A DNA stretch of 64,000 bases from Nocardia wallacei (GCF_029869545.1 NZ_JARWQD010000320.1:21864-85863); one strand, 5' to 3'. Shown: positions 41,572 through 50,232, counted from the first letter of the stretch. Made by a program: numbers and translations. The notes: generated by a model from the letters alone, not told the origin.

Positions 41572-42051
41572 ATGCACGACGGCATGCCCCGGATGCAGGC
41601 CCGGGTCCTGACCTGCCTGCACCTCACCGACTCCGGCAGCCTCACCGCCGCCGAGTTGGTGGGTCGGCTCGAGGTGAGTGCGGCGTCGGTCTCCATGGCC
41701 GTTCGCGCTCTGGAGCGGCGGGATCTCGTTCGCCGGGAACGGGATTCGGTACGGCGCGACCGTTACTACATAGATGACGACACCTGGTATCGCACCACCT
41801 TGAACCTCGCCCGCGCTGCCGCGGAGAAAGTCGATGTGGTCCGCCGCGGTGCCGAGATCCTCGGCGTCACCACACCGGCGGGGGCTCGCCTGGACAATAT
41901 CGGCCACTATCTCGACCACCTCGGCCGGCGCATGGTCGAGGTGGTCGAACGCTGGCGCGGACCCCAACCGGATGCGGAGGAGTCCCGGGGCTCGGGCGAC
42001 AGCCGTCGCCGACTGTCGGATGGGGGAACGGGGGATCGGGGGGATTTGTGA
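41572..42051 (+). CDS. MarR/GbsR-type regulator, N-terminus lost
   Basis: A 159-residue reading that starts in the middle of the first domain helix. GMPRMQARVLTCLHLTDSGSLTAAELVGRLEVSAASVSMAVRALERRDLVRRE is an intact winged HTH, and the C-terminal helix bundle is present. Complete relatives have about 30 more residues before GMPRM. In another frame just upstream, FVTRLADA resembles that missing piece, so a frameshift or deletion joint lies near 41575. The tail after residue 135 is low complexity (RGSGDSRRRLSDGG). It is head-to-head with the truncated P450. Confidence 0.6.
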   Translation: MHDGMPRMQARVLTCLHLTDSGSLTAAELVGRLEVSAASVSMAVRALERRDLVRRERDSVRRDRYYIDDDTWYRTTLNLARAAAEKVDVVRRGAEILGVTTPAGARLDNIGHYLDHLGRRMVEVVERWRGPQPDAEESRGSGDSRRRLSDGGTGDRGDL

Positions 42052-42082
42052 TTCGTGACAGGGGAGTGGGGTTGTGATTCGT
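42046..42082. repeat. Direct repeat TTGTGATTCGT
   Basis: Two perfect 11-bp copies lie at 42046-42056 and 42072-42082, 26 bp apart, at and after the MarR-remnant stop. They may be a slippage product or a binding site for the short gene downstream. The rest of the 184-bp gap to 42236 shows nothing recognisable. Confidence 0.35.
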
Positions 42083-42235
42083 CCCAATGGGGTAGCTGGA
42101 CGTCGGTCTTATTACCCAAAGTTTGCTGGCCGGGTCGTGGTTGTCTCAGCACACACCTACCGTCGGCAGCGGCTCGACTTTCGGCGCGGTGACACCACAA
42201 ACGGCGGCTTGTGTCCTTCGGGGAGGGCGAAAATC

Positions 42236-42565
42236 ATGGATCGGAACGACACCTCGAGGGACCCGGGAACATTGATACAGATCGGACTGGAACTGGCGTT
42301 GGTGCTGCTCGACGCCTCCGATGCCGTGACCTCCGATCTGCTGGATCGCCTCGAGTACGCCGCCGCGGAATGCGCGCGCAGCGCGGTGCCGATCGAGACG
42401 GTGCTGCACGCCATCCACGAGAGCATCGCCGGGATGATCGAACAACTGGGCGGCGATCCCGGCCGGGCGGACCGGCCGGTCGACGCCTCCGCCGTGGTGC
42501 GGGTCCTCGACGTGCTCACCTCGACGGTCTCCCGCGGCTACGTGCACGAACTCCGGCGGGGCTAG
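42236..42565 (+). CDS. Stand-alone PucR-type N-terminal sensory domain
   Basis: A 109-residue protein matching only the N-terminal helical domain of the PucR-type regulator at 725-1948. QIGLELALVLLDASDAVTSDLLDRLEYAAAECARSAVPIETVLHAIHE parallels ACLELAISMLDGTDV and its following helices, and VLDVLTSTVSRGYVHELRRG parallels LLDVLDTINATVSRAYVRELRG. It stops where the full protein goes on to the GGDEF-like and HTH parts. ATG 42236 has GGGAGGGCG upstream. It could be a truncated regulator or a trans-acting sensory or dimerisation partner. Confidence 0.7.
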   Translation: MDRNDTSRDPGTLIQIGLELALVLLDASDAVTSDLLDRLEYAAAECARSAVPIETVLHAIHESIAGMIEQLGGDPGRADRPVDASAVVRVLDVLTSTVSRGYVHELRRG

Positions 42566-42620
42566 GTCCGCCCGGCGATCATTTCGGCCCCTTCGTGAAA
42601 TCTTCGCGATATTTCTGCCA

Positions 42621-42650
42621 TTGACAAATGGCACATGCCGGACTGATGCT
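42621..42650 (+). promoter_or_regulatory. Promoter of the mymA-like operon
   Basis: A perfect -35 TTGACA (42621-42626), an 18-nt spacer and GATGCT (42645-42650) are followed 7 nt later by ATG 42658. The arrangement suggests a leaderless message and favours 42658 over the earlier ATG at 42628, which would overlap the -35. Confidence 0.55.
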
Positions 42651-42657
42651 TGGCGGC

Positions 42658-43653
42658 ATGACGAAGACGAGGTCAACGGCGACCGTCTCGGCAGTGCCGG
42701 ATTCACCGTCGTTGCAGGCCCGCATCGCGGCCGCGACATCGGTGGTCGGTCTGCGGCAGCTCAACGCGCTGCTGCCGCGGAACCGGGCGGGCATCTGGGC
42801 CGGGCGCGGGCTGATCGCCGCCATCATGGCCGCATTCGGCCCGCCGCCGCCGGGCACGCACGTGACGCGCGTGCGCTCGGGCGGGGTCCGCGGTGAATGG
42901 GTCCGGGCGCCCGGGGTCGAACAGGGCGAGCGCGCAATCTATTTCATCCACGGCAGCGGCTACGTGGTCTGCTCGGCGCGCACCCATCGGGGCCTGGCCG
43001 CACGATTGTCGCGCGACACCGGGCTGCCGGTATTCCTCATCGACTACCGCCTGGCGCCCGAACATCGCTTCCCGGCCGCCGCCGCGGATGTCGAGGCGGG
43101 CTACCGCTGGCTGCTGACGCACGGCTACCGGCCCGAGAACCTGGTGATCGGGGGCGACTCCGCGGGCGGGCACCTGGCCCTCGATCTGCTGCTGGAGAAT
43201 CTGCGATCCGCGACCTCGCAGCCCGCCGGTGTCTTCATGTTCTCCCCGCTGCTGGACCTGTCGCTGACCCTGGCCGAACGGGAGGACCGGCGGCGACCCG
43301 ACCCCATGGCCCCGGCGTGGGTCGGCCGCCGCCTCGTCGCGCTGTACACCGAGGGGCAGCCGGAGGACTCGCCGCGGCTGCGGCTGACGATCCCGCCCGG
43401 CGCGGCCCTGCCGCCGCTGTTCGTGCAGGCGAGCGCGGAGGAGATGCTGTCCGGCGACGCCCGGCAGCTGCGGAAGATGGCCGAGGCGGCGGGCGCGCGG
43501 TGTGAACTCGAGCTGTGGCCCGGCCGGATTCACGTCTTCCAGGCCCTGCCGCTGCTGGTGCCCGAGGCCCACGCCGCGTTGCGCCACACCGCCGAGTTCG
43601 TCGAACAGGCACTCGCGCAGGCGGATTCGACGACACGGGAGCGAGCGAGCTGA
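42658..43653 (+). CDS. Alpha/beta hydrolase, HSL/LipR-like esterase
   Basis: A 331-residue hormone-sensitive-lipase-type esterase. The oxyanion motif is FIHGSGYVVCSARTH (HGSG where most have HGGG), the nucleophile Ser lies in VIGGDSAGGHLALDLL, and DYRLAPEHRFPAA is conserved. Late Asp and His residues (ELWPGRIHVFQ) complete the triad. In Mycobacterium tuberculosis the mymA operon carries LipR with an FMO and SDR. It heads the operon here. ATG 42658 is chosen because of the promoter at 42621-42650. Confidence 0.88.
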   Translation: MTKTRSTATVSAVPDSPSLQARIAAATSVVGLRQLNALLPRNRAGIWAGRGLIAAIMAAFGPPPPGTHVTRVRSGGVRGEWVRAPGVEQGERAIYFIHGSGYVVCSARTHRGLAARLSRDTGLPVFLIDYRLAPEHRFPAAAADVEAGYRWLLTHGYRPENLVIGGDSAGGHLALDLLLENLRSATSQPAGVFMFSPLLDLSLTLAEREDRRRPDPMAPAWVGRRLVALYTEGQPEDSPRLRLTIPPGAALPPLFVQASAEEMLSGDARQLRKMAEAAGARCELELWPGRIHVFQALPLLVPEAHAALRHTAEFVEQALAQADSTTRERAS

Positions 43654-43655
43654 CC

Positions 43656-44561
43656 ATGGGAATACTCGACGACATCGGACTCGCGCTGGGCGGGCCGCGC
43701 CGCTCGCACGGTGCGCGCGCCATCGTGACCGGTGCGGGCAGCGGAATCGGGCGCGCCTTCGCCCTCGAGCTGGCCGCCCGCGGCGGCGAGGTGGTGTGCG
43801 CGGATATCGACAAGGACCGCGCCGACGACACCGTCCGCCTGATCGATCGCACCCACGGCCGGCGGGCGCACGCGGTGTTCTGCGACGTGTCGCGGCGCGA
43901 AGACGTGGAAAGCCTCGCGCTGCACGCCGAGCTGATCTTCGGCGGCCCACCCACCCTGGTGATCAACAACGCCGGAGTGGGCATCGGCGGAAAACCGGTG
44001 GGGGAGATCGGATTCGACGACTGGCAGTGGGCGCTGGGCATCAATCTGTGGGGTGTGGTGCACGGCTGCGAGCTGTTCGCGCCGCAACTGCGGGCCGCGG
44101 GCGGGGGCGGCATCATCAACGTCGCCTCCGCCGCCGGATTCACCGCCGCGCCCACCATGGGCCCCTACAACGTCTCCAAGGCCGGGGTGATGTCGCTGTC
44201 GGAGACGATGGCCGCCGAGTTGTCCGGCAGCGGCGTCGCGGTCACCGTGCTCTGCCCGACGTTCGTGCGGACCAATGTGGCGCGCGACGGCCGGATCACC
44301 GCGACCTCGATGCGCCTGGCCGAAAACCTGATGCGCTGGACGGGTTTCACGCCCGAGCGCGTCGCCCGGATGACCCTCGACGCCCACGATCGCGGGCGGC
44401 TGTATGTGCTCCCGCAGCTCGACGCCGCGGTCATCTGGCACCTCAAGCGGCACTTCCCCGCCCTCTACACCCGTGGTCTCGGCGTTCTGAATCGGCTACT
44501 GCCGCAGGAGAATCCGGCGAGCCCGGCGGCGGACGCCGCCACCGAGAAGACAGGAGTCTGA
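43656..44561 (+). CDS. Short-chain dehydrogenase of the mymA-like operon
   Basis: A 301-residue SDR. The cofactor site is AIVTGAGSGIGRAFALELA, NNAGVGIGG follows, catalytic Ser is in NVASAAGFTAAP and Tyr-x3-Lys in YNVSKAGVMSLSETM. The C-terminal extension (WHLKRHFPALYTRGLGVLNRLLP) matches SDRs that accompany FMOs and esterases in mycobacteria. It probably oxidises or reduces an alcohol/ketone intermediate. It starts 3 bp after the esterase stop and ends 2 bp before the diiron gene. Confidence 0.88.
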   Translation: MGILDDIGLALGGPRRSHGARAIVTGAGSGIGRAFALELAARGGEVVCADIDKDRADDTVRLIDRTHGRRAHAVFCDVSRREDVESLALHAELIFGGPPTLVINNAGVGIGGKPVGEIGFDDWQWALGINLWGVVHGCELFAPQLRAAGGGGIINVASAAGFTAAPTMGPYNVSKAGVMSLSETMAAELSGSGVAVTVLCPTFVRTNVARDGRITATSMRLAENLMRWTGFTPERVARMTLDAHDRGRLYVLPQLDAAVIWHLKRHFPALYTRGLGVLNRLLPQENPASPAADAATEKTGV

Positions 44562-44562
44562 C

Positions 44563-45483
44563 ATGTCCTTCGACTTCGAGAGCATGCTGGCCAAGATCAA
44601 GGGCCGCCAGTGGGCCCTGGCCGATATCGACTGGGACGCACCGGGTGCCGAACTCATCGAGCCCGAGTTGCACGCCAAGCTGAAGCCGTTCATGGCGGAT
44701 CTGATGTGGATCGAGAACGTCGGCGCCCGGGGCTTCGCGGCCATGGCGAAGAAGGCGCCCACCGATACGCTGAAGGAGATCTACCGCTACTTCCACGCCG
44801 AGGAGCAGCGCCACGCCAACGCCGAACTGGCCCTGATGCGCCGCTGGGGCATGCTCGAGGGCGACGCGATCCCGGAGCCGAACATCAACGTCAAGCTGGT
44901 GATCGACTTCCTGGACAAGCATTCCGACGAGATGTCGCTGTCGTTCCTGGGCACCGTGATCCCGATGCTCGAGGTGGCGCTGGACGGCGCGCTGATCAAG
45001 TTCATCACCGACGAGATCGCCGATCCGGTCGCGCAGGAGGTGTTCAAGAAGATCAACGCCGACGAATCCCGGCATCTGGCCACCGATTACGCGGTCATGG
45101 AGCTGCTCGGGCACGCCACGGCCCGCAAGCTGTTCATCGATCTGGTCGGCGGCTGGGTGAAGCCGTCGTTCCTCGTCGGCGTGCTCAGCTACGTGCCGCT
45201 GCTGAACAAGATGCGCGACAACATCGTCGAGATGGGCGTCGACGAGGAGAAGCTGTACGCCGCGATGCGCCGGTTCAAGGCCGTCGGCGAGCGCACGCCG
45301 ACCGCCAACCGGGTGCCGATGTACCGGATCGTGAAGATGCACAGCAACTGGGTGATCAACCGGGGCCACCCCTACCACCTGTTCGCCGACGCTATGGTGA
45401 AGCTGACCGCGCGCGTACCCGACCGCTTCCTGGGGCCACAGCCGACGTGGTCGAAGGAACTGACCTACGAGCCGGTCGCGTGA
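44563..45483 (+). CDS. Ferritin-like diiron protein
   Basis: A 306-residue helical protein. Two ExxH motifs sit on separate helices: YFHAEEQRHANAELAL (about 79-85) and NADESRHLATDY (about 167-172). Other candidate ligands are Glu in VEVALDG-like helices. This ferritin/R2-like layout binds two irons and is used by oxygenases, desaturases and aldehyde-deformylating enzymes. An oxidative role on a lipid is plausible from the FMO/esterase/SDR context, but the reaction is unknown. Its stop overlaps the FMO start (GTGA). Confidence 0.75.
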   Translation: MSFDFESMLAKIKGRQWALADIDWDAPGAELIEPELHAKLKPFMADLMWIENVGARGFAAMAKKAPTDTLKEIYRYFHAEEQRHANAELALMRRWGMLEGDAIPEPNINVKLVIDFLDKHSDEMSLSFLGTVIPMLEVALDGALIKFITDEIADPVAQEVFKKINADESRHLATDYAVMELLGHATARKLFIDLVGGWVKPSFLVGVLSYVPLLNKMRDNIVEMGVDEEKLYAAMRRFKAVGERTPTANRVPMYRIVKMHSNWVINRGHPYHLFADAMVKLTARVPDRFLGPQPTWSKELTYEPVA

Positions 45484-47000
45484 GCGCCGCGAACAAGCCG
45501 CTGGACGTGGCGATCATCGGCGCCGGGTTCGCCGGGATCGGCGCCGCGATCCGGTTGCGGCAGAAGGGAATCGGAAACTACGTGCTGTTCGAGCGCGGGG
45601 ATCGGGTCGGCGGCACCTGGCGCGACAACACCTATCCCGGTGCGGCGTGCGATATTCCGTCGCGGCTGTACTCCTACAGCTTCGCGCCGAATCCGGAGTG
45701 GTCCGAGACCTATTCCGGCAGCGCGGAAATCCTCGGCTACATCGAATCGATGGTCGACGAGTTCGGGATCCGCCCGCGAATCCGGTTCGGCCACACCGTG
45801 ACCGGGCTGGTCTACGACGAGGCGAACGGCTGGTGGGAGATCGCGTTCGCCGGTCGCCGCCGCACGGTCGTGGCGCGCACCGTCGTGCTCGCCGCCGGAC
45901 CGCTGGCCAATGCCGGATTCCCGGACATCCCCGGTATCGACGACTACGAGGGCCACAAGATCCACAGTGCCCGATGGGATCACGACTACGACTTCGCGGG
46001 CAAGAAGGTGGCCGTGGTCGGCACCGGCGCCAGCGCGGTGCAGATCATTCCCGAACTGGTCCGCCGCGCCGAATCGGTGAAGGTGTACCAGCGCACGCCC
46101 GGCTGGGTGCTGCCGCGCGTGAACCGCCGCACCAGTCCCGTCACCCGGCAGCTGTACCGCCAGGTGCCGATCACCCAGCGGCTGGCCCGGCAGGCCTGGT
46201 TCTGGGGGCACGAGTCGGTGGCGCTCGGGGTGGTGTGGAATACGCCGCTGACCCGGGTGGTCGAATCGGTCGCGACGCTGCATCTGCGCAGCCAGGTGCG
46301 CGATCCGTGGCTGCGCCGCCAGCTGACGCCCGACTTCCGGGCGGGCTGCAAGCGGTTGTTGCTGAGCAGCGACTACTACCCCGCGCTGCAGCGCGAGAAC
46401 TGCACCCTGGTGACGTGGCCGATCGCCCGCATCGCCCCGGGGGGGATCCGCACCGCCGAGGGCATCGAGCATCGCGCCGACTGCATCGTGTTCGCCACCG
46501 GCTTCGACGTGTCCAAGCAGGGCACCCCGATCCCGGTGACGGGGCGCGACGGCCGACGCCTCGGCGACGAATGGGCGAGTGGCGCTTACGCGTACAAGAG
46601 CGTCGCCGTGTCCGGCTACCCGAATCTGTTCCTGACCTTCGGGCCGAACTCGGGCCCCGGGCACAACTCGGCGCTGGTCTATATGGAGGCGCAGATCGAC
46701 TACCTCACCGAGGCGATCGGGCTGATCCTCGACCGCGGGCTGCGGTCGCTCGAGGTGCGCCGCGATCGGCAGGACCGCTACAACCGGCGGCTGCAGCGGC
46801 GGCTGTCGGCCACCACGTGGAACTCCGGCTGCCGCAGCTGGTATCTGACCGAGGACGGATTCAACCCGACCATGTATCCGGGTTTCGGCACCCAGTACAC
46901 GCGGCAGCTGTCCCGCGTGGACCCGGACGATTTCGTCCTGACACCGGGTGCCGCCGACGGCGTCTCGGCCGAGGCCCGGATCGCCGCCTCGCTCGGCTGA
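45480..47000 (+). CDS. Flavin-containing/Baeyer-Villiger-type monooxygenase (MymA-like)
   Basis: A 506-residue FAD/NADPH enzyme. The FAD site is AIIGAGFAGIGAAIRL (about 10-25), the NADPH site VVGTGASAVQIIPEL (about 179-193), and YEGHKIHSARWDHDYDF fits the type-I BVMO fingerprint F/Y-x-G-x3-H-x3-W. It also contains FATGFDVSKQGTPIPVTG. It resembles MymA/EthA-type monooxygenases that convert ketones to esters or oxidise sulfides. An esterase in the same operon could hydrolyse the ester. The GTG start overlaps the diiron-protein stop. Confidence 0.88.
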   Translation: MSAANKPLDVAIIGAGFAGIGAAIRLRQKGIGNYVLFERGDRVGGTWRDNTYPGAACDIPSRLYSYSFAPNPEWSETYSGSAEILGYIESMVDEFGIRPRIRFGHTVTGLVYDEANGWWEIAFAGRRRTVVARTVVLAAGPLANAGFPDIPGIDDYEGHKIHSARWDHDYDFAGKKVAVVGTGASAVQIIPELVRRAESVKVYQRTPGWVLPRVNRRTSPVTRQLYRQVPITQRLARQAWFWGHESVALGVVWNTPLTRVVESVATLHLRSQVRDPWLRRQLTPDFRAGCKRLLLSSDYYPALQRENCTLVTWPIARIAPGGIRTAEGIEHRADCIVFATGFDVSKQGTPIPVTGRDGRRLGDEWASGAYAYKSVAVSGYPNLFLTFGPNSGPGHNSALVYMEAQIDYLTEAIGLILDRGLRSLEVRRDRQDRYNRRLQRRLSATTWNSGCRSWYLTEDGFNPTMYPGFGTQYTRQLSRVDPDDFVLTPGAADGVSAEARIAASLG

Positions 47001-47104
47001 CCGCCCGCGAGCCGAACTCCTCCGGCCGGTGCCGCTGGACTAATGTTCTCCGGGGCGCGGTACCGGCGCCGGGGATCACAGGGGAAAGGACGGGCGAGGC
47101 GACG

Positions 47105-47863
47105 ATGACGGAATACCGTATCGACGATCTCGCCCGTGCCGCCGGGACCACCAGCCGCAATGTGCGCGCCTATCAGGAGCGCGGGTTGCTGCCGCCCCCG
47201 GTCCGGCGCATCGGCCGCGCGCTGATCTACGACGACTCGCACCTGGAGCGGCTGCAGATCATCGATGCGCTGCTGCAGCGCGGGTTCACCACCGCCCATA
47301 TCGCCGATTTCATCACCAGCTGGGAGACCGGCAAGGATCTCAGCGAGGTCCTCGGGCTGCAGCGCGCGGTGACAGCGACCTGGGGGAAAGCGGAAGCGCC
47401 GGTGGAGGTTCCGCGCGAGCTGGTCGAGACCTTCCTCGGCGCGGACGCCGGCGATCCGGCCCTGCTCGATCGCCTGGCCGACCTGGATCTGCTTCGCCTG
47501 CACGAGGATACGGTGGAATTCACCGAACCCCAGCTGCTGGAGATGTTCGCCGAACTGCACGGCTACGGTTTCGGCCTGCGCGGCGTGGCCGATCTGCACG
47601 CCACCGTGGTCGGCCATCTCGACGACATCGCGCACGAGATGGTGGCCGCCGCACGCAATCACATCGTCGAACGGCACGGCCCGGGCTGGCTGCCCGATAC
47701 CGGCGAGGAGATCGCCGAGACCACCGCCATGATCAACCATCTGCGCGATCTCGGCGTCACGGCCGTGCATCGCAGCCTCGCGCGGGCGCTGGACCGGGTG
47801 CTGCACGACGAGTTGGGCGCCTACCTCGCCACCGCGGTCGGCCGGCGCGGCGAGCAGGGGTGA
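47105..47863 (+). CDS. MerR-family transcriptional regulator
   Basis: A 252-residue MerR protein. YRIDDLARAAGTTSRNVRAYQERGLLPPPVRR is the N-terminal HTH and wing, then a long dimer helix and an all-helical effector domain (about 90-245). No Cys cluster is seen, so it senses an organic ligand rather than a metal. ATG 47105 follows a purine-rich site (GGGGAAAGGA). It follows the monooxygenase operon by about 100 bp on the same strand and probably regulates it. Confidence 0.88.
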   Translation: MTEYRIDDLARAAGTTSRNVRAYQERGLLPPPVRRIGRALIYDDSHLERLQIIDALLQRGFTTAHIADFITSWETGKDLSEVLGLQRAVTATWGKAEAPVEVPRELVETFLGADAGDPALLDRLADLDLLRLHEDTVEFTEPQLLEMFAELHGYGFGLRGVADLHATVVGHLDDIAHEMVAAARNHIVERHGPGWLPDTGEEIAETTAMINHLRDLGVTAVHRSLARALDRVLHDELGAYLATAVGRRGEQG

Positions 47864-47881
47864 GCGGGCCGGGTCATCCGG

Positions 47882-48109
47882 TCATTGCTGAATATGCGGG
47901 GATCCGGACCACAGCTCGGCGTTGGGCAGATCGGCGAGCGTCTCGGTGACGTTGTCGTCGATGTGCACGTCGATGCCGTGGCGCGCGAGTTCGGTGGCGA
48001 CGCGGGCCGCGACCGACGGGGAGGCGCGATAGTTGAGCACCGCACCGCCCTGCGGGAACCGCATCTGCACATGGACTGTGTCGGGTATTTCGGCCATTTG
48101 CCGCCACAT
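47882..48109 (-). CDS. Small conserved-looking hypothetical protein
   Basis: A 75-residue acidic protein, not recognised. It reads MAEIPDTVHVQMRFPQGGAV, then NYRASPSVAARVATELARHG and VHIDDNVTETLADLPNAELW, which predicts beta-beta-alpha elements. The start could be ATG 48109 or ATG 48097; neither has a clear ribosome site. It is divergent from the conservon with a 270-bp gap. That gap holds a perfect 7-bp dyad, CGTGACC (48242-48248) / GGTCACG (48265-48271), and otherwise nothing I can name. Confidence 0.5.
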   Translation of the reverse strand: MWRQMAEIPDTVHVQMRFPQGGAVLNYRASPSVAARVATELARHGIDVHIDDNVTETLADLPNAELWSGSPHIQQ

Positions 48110-48205
48110 CACCAGGTCGTCGTCGGAGGTTTGCGGTCTTGCGTTTGCACTATTGCGTCCAGCATCTTTCGAGCAAACTTCAGTGTAGCGGTCCGCCGAC
48201 CCGGC

Positions 48206-48219
48206 GTCACGGTCTGTGC
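48206..48219. repeat. 14-bp direct repeat, left copy
   Basis: GTCACGGTCTGTGC occurs here, upstream of the conservon, and again at 53756-53769 immediately after the stop of its last P450 gene. The two copies bracket the module 5.5 kb apart. A 14-bp match in 64 kb can occur by chance, so only the position is notable. Confidence 0.35.
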
Positions 48220-48379
48220 AGGGGTTTTCGTCCGGGCGTGGCGTGACCGGTCCGCTCGGGTGGCGGTCACGGGCCATGGCAGTTAAGCTCGTGCGCGAGT
48301 TTCGAAAGTGCCTGTCTACCTGGATCTTTGATGGCGTCCGGGTGGCGTGCGCTATTTCTCCTGTCGGTCGGGGCGTGAG

Positions 48380-49825
48380 GTGCGGGAGTTGGCGGACACG
48401 GTGAAGTCGGCTGGTGCGGAGTCCGGTGCGGGTCCGGATCGGACGGCGCGCTCCAGCTACTGGGCGCTGGCGGCCTGCGTGGTCGTCACCGCGGGTGCCG
48501 CGGTCGCCGCGGTACGCAGCGCGCCCGCGGAGTTCCGGATCCCGCTGGCCAGCGGCGTGGCCGTGGTGGCGGTGGTGCTGTGCGCCGCCGTGACCGCGGC
48601 GGTGTACTACCGCACGCAGGCCGGGCAGTACCGGGACGCGGCCGAGCGTGCGAGCGAGGCGAGTTCGGTCTCCGCCGCCGAGGCCGCGGCCCGGATCGCC
48701 GCCGCCGACGAGGCCGTCGCGCGGCACCAGCAGGACAAGCAGCGCAGCGAGGGCCGTCGCGCGGCCGCGCTGTCGGCCTTCGCCGGAGCCGCGGGCCGCA
48801 TGCAGGCGATGACCACCGGCATGCTGGCCGAGCTGCGCGAGATGGAGCACCGGCACGCGGACTCCCGCGTCCTCGCCGACCTGCTGCAGCTCGATCACCG
48901 CACCGCCCAGGCCGGGCGGCTGGCCGACAGCATCGCCGTGCTCAGCGGCGCCCGCAGCGGCCGCCGGTGGGCCAAACCCATTGCCATGGAATCGATCCTG
49001 CGCGGCGCGATGGGCCGCGTGGCCGGATATCAGCGGGTGCGGCTGCGCGCCGTGGCGGGTGTCGGCGTGGCCGGACATGCCGCCGAGGGCGTCATGCACA
49101 CGCTGGCGGAACTGCTGGACAACGCGTGCAACTTCTCCCCGCCCACCACCGAGGTGCACGTCTACGCCGCGGAGGTACCGGCCGGTGTGGTGATCACGAT
49201 CGAGGACAGCGGCCTGGTGATGAGCGAATCGGCGCTGCGGCGCGCCGAGCGGGCCGTCTCCGGGGCCGATGCCGAAAGCCGTGGGGGAGTGGATCTTTCA
49301 TCGCTGTCCGGGACCCGGCTCGGGCTGGCGGTCGTCGGGCACCTGGCGCGCAAGCACGGGCTCACGGTGTCCTACCGGCCGTCGGCCATCGGCGGCACCG
49401 CGGTGGTCGTGATCGTGCCCCGCGATCTGATCACGCGGGCGGACCGGGTCGACCGGAGTGCGGATCGGGCCGCCGGTCCGCCCGCCTCGATCACCACGCC
49501 CGCCACCGAGACCCGCGAACTGCCGGTGGCGGTGTCGGACAGCGTGGCCGACGACACGGCGGGGCGGCATCGCGACGCGCCCGCGATCATGGAGTCGCGA
49601 CTGCCGAAACGGCGACGGGGCAGCACCCTGGCCGCCGTCCATCCCGAGGGCGTGCCGACGGCCAACGGCGCGGCGCAGGCCGCCGCGCCCGCCACGGGCA
49701 TACCGACCGCGTCGGCGATGGCCGCGTTCCAGCGTGCCGTCACCGGACGCGACACCGAGGCCGAGCGCCCCGCGACCGCCGGAACCGAAACCGCACCTGC
49801 TGGTGGAGTGGAGAACGACCGATGA
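48380..49825 (+). CDS. Conservon sensor ATPase (CvnA-like histidine-kinase-type)
   Basis: A 481-residue membrane sensor. Two membrane segments (about 28-50 and 60-80) are followed by a coiled coil rich in Ala/Glu/Arg. A HATPase domain then has the N-box ELLDNACNFSPPTTEVHVYA, the G1-like EDSGLVMSES and the G2-like GTRLGLAVVGHLARKHG. A long Ala/Thr/Pro-rich tail follows. It lacks an obvious phospho-accepting His, as is usual for conservon proteins. The start is uncertain: GTG 48347, GTG 48380, TTG 48389 and GTG 48401 are all in frame. The ATGA overlap begins the operon. Confidence 0.88.
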   Translation: MRELADTVKSAGAESGAGPDRTARSSYWALAACVVVTAGAAVAAVRSAPAEFRIPLASGVAVVAVVLCAAVTAAVYYRTQAGQYRDAAERASEASSVSAAEAAARIAAADEAVARHQQDKQRSEGRRAAALSAFAGAAGRMQAMTTGMLAELREMEHRHADSRVLADLLQLDHRTAQAGRLADSIAVLSGARSGRRWAKPIAMESILRGAMGRVAGYQRVRLRAVAGVGVAGHAAEGVMHTLAELLDNACNFSPPTTEVHVYAAEVPAGVVITIEDSGLVMSESALRRAERAVSGADAESRGGVDLSSLSGTRLGLAVVGHLARKHGLTVSYRPSAIGGTAVVVIVPRDLITRADRVDRSADRAAGPPASITTPATETRELPVAVSDSVADDTAGRHRDAPAIMESRLPKRRRGSTLAAVHPEGVPTANGAAQAAAPATGIPTASAMAAFQRAVTGRDTEAERPATAGTETAPAGGVENDR

Positions 49826-50232
49826 CAACATCCGCACCCGCGCAGCTGGGTTGGCTGCTCGAACAACTGCTGACCCGCACCCCGCAGACCCGCCATGCCC
49901 TGCTGCTGTCCAGCGACGGGCTGAAGATCTGCCACACCCAGGAGCTGACGGTCGACCGGGCCGATCAGCTGGCCGCCATCGCCGCGGGCATCCAGAGTCT
50001 CTCCCACGGTGCCTCCGTCGAATTCGGTTCGGGGCGTAGCGGTGTGCGGCAGTCGATGACCGAGTTCTACGGCGGCATCCTGTTCATCGTCGAGGCCGGG
50101 ATGGGCGCGCACATCGCCGTCGTCGCCGCCGAGGACGCCGACGCCGGGCTCGTCGGGCACAACATGCGCGAGCTGGTGGAGCAGCTGGGCGAACATCTGG
50201 CGGCCGCGCCGCGCGGGCGGGGCACGCCATGA
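49822..50232 (+). CDS. Roadblock/LC7-domain protein (CvnB-like)
   Basis: A 136-residue roadblock protein. LGWLLEQLLTRTPQTRHALLLSSDGLKICHT is the first half, then LAAIAAGIQSLSHGASVEFGSG and FIVEAGMGAHIAVVAAEDADAGLVGHNMRELVEQLGEHL. In conservons this protein associates with the small GTPase and the sensor, possibly as a scaffold or GAP-like partner. Start and stop overlap both neighbours by 4 bp. Confidence 0.93.
   Translation: MTTSAPAQLGWLLEQLLTRTPQTRHALLLSSDGLKICHTQELTVDRADQLAAIAAGIQSLSHGASVEFGSGRSGVRQSMTEFYGGILFIVEAGMGAHIAVVAAEDADAGLVGHNMRELVEQLGEHLAAAPRGRGTP

Noticed and set aside
42628..42657. ATG 42628 as start of the LipR-like esterase
   Set aside because: It overlaps a perfect TTGACA -35 box; the leaderless ATG 42658 fits the promoter better.
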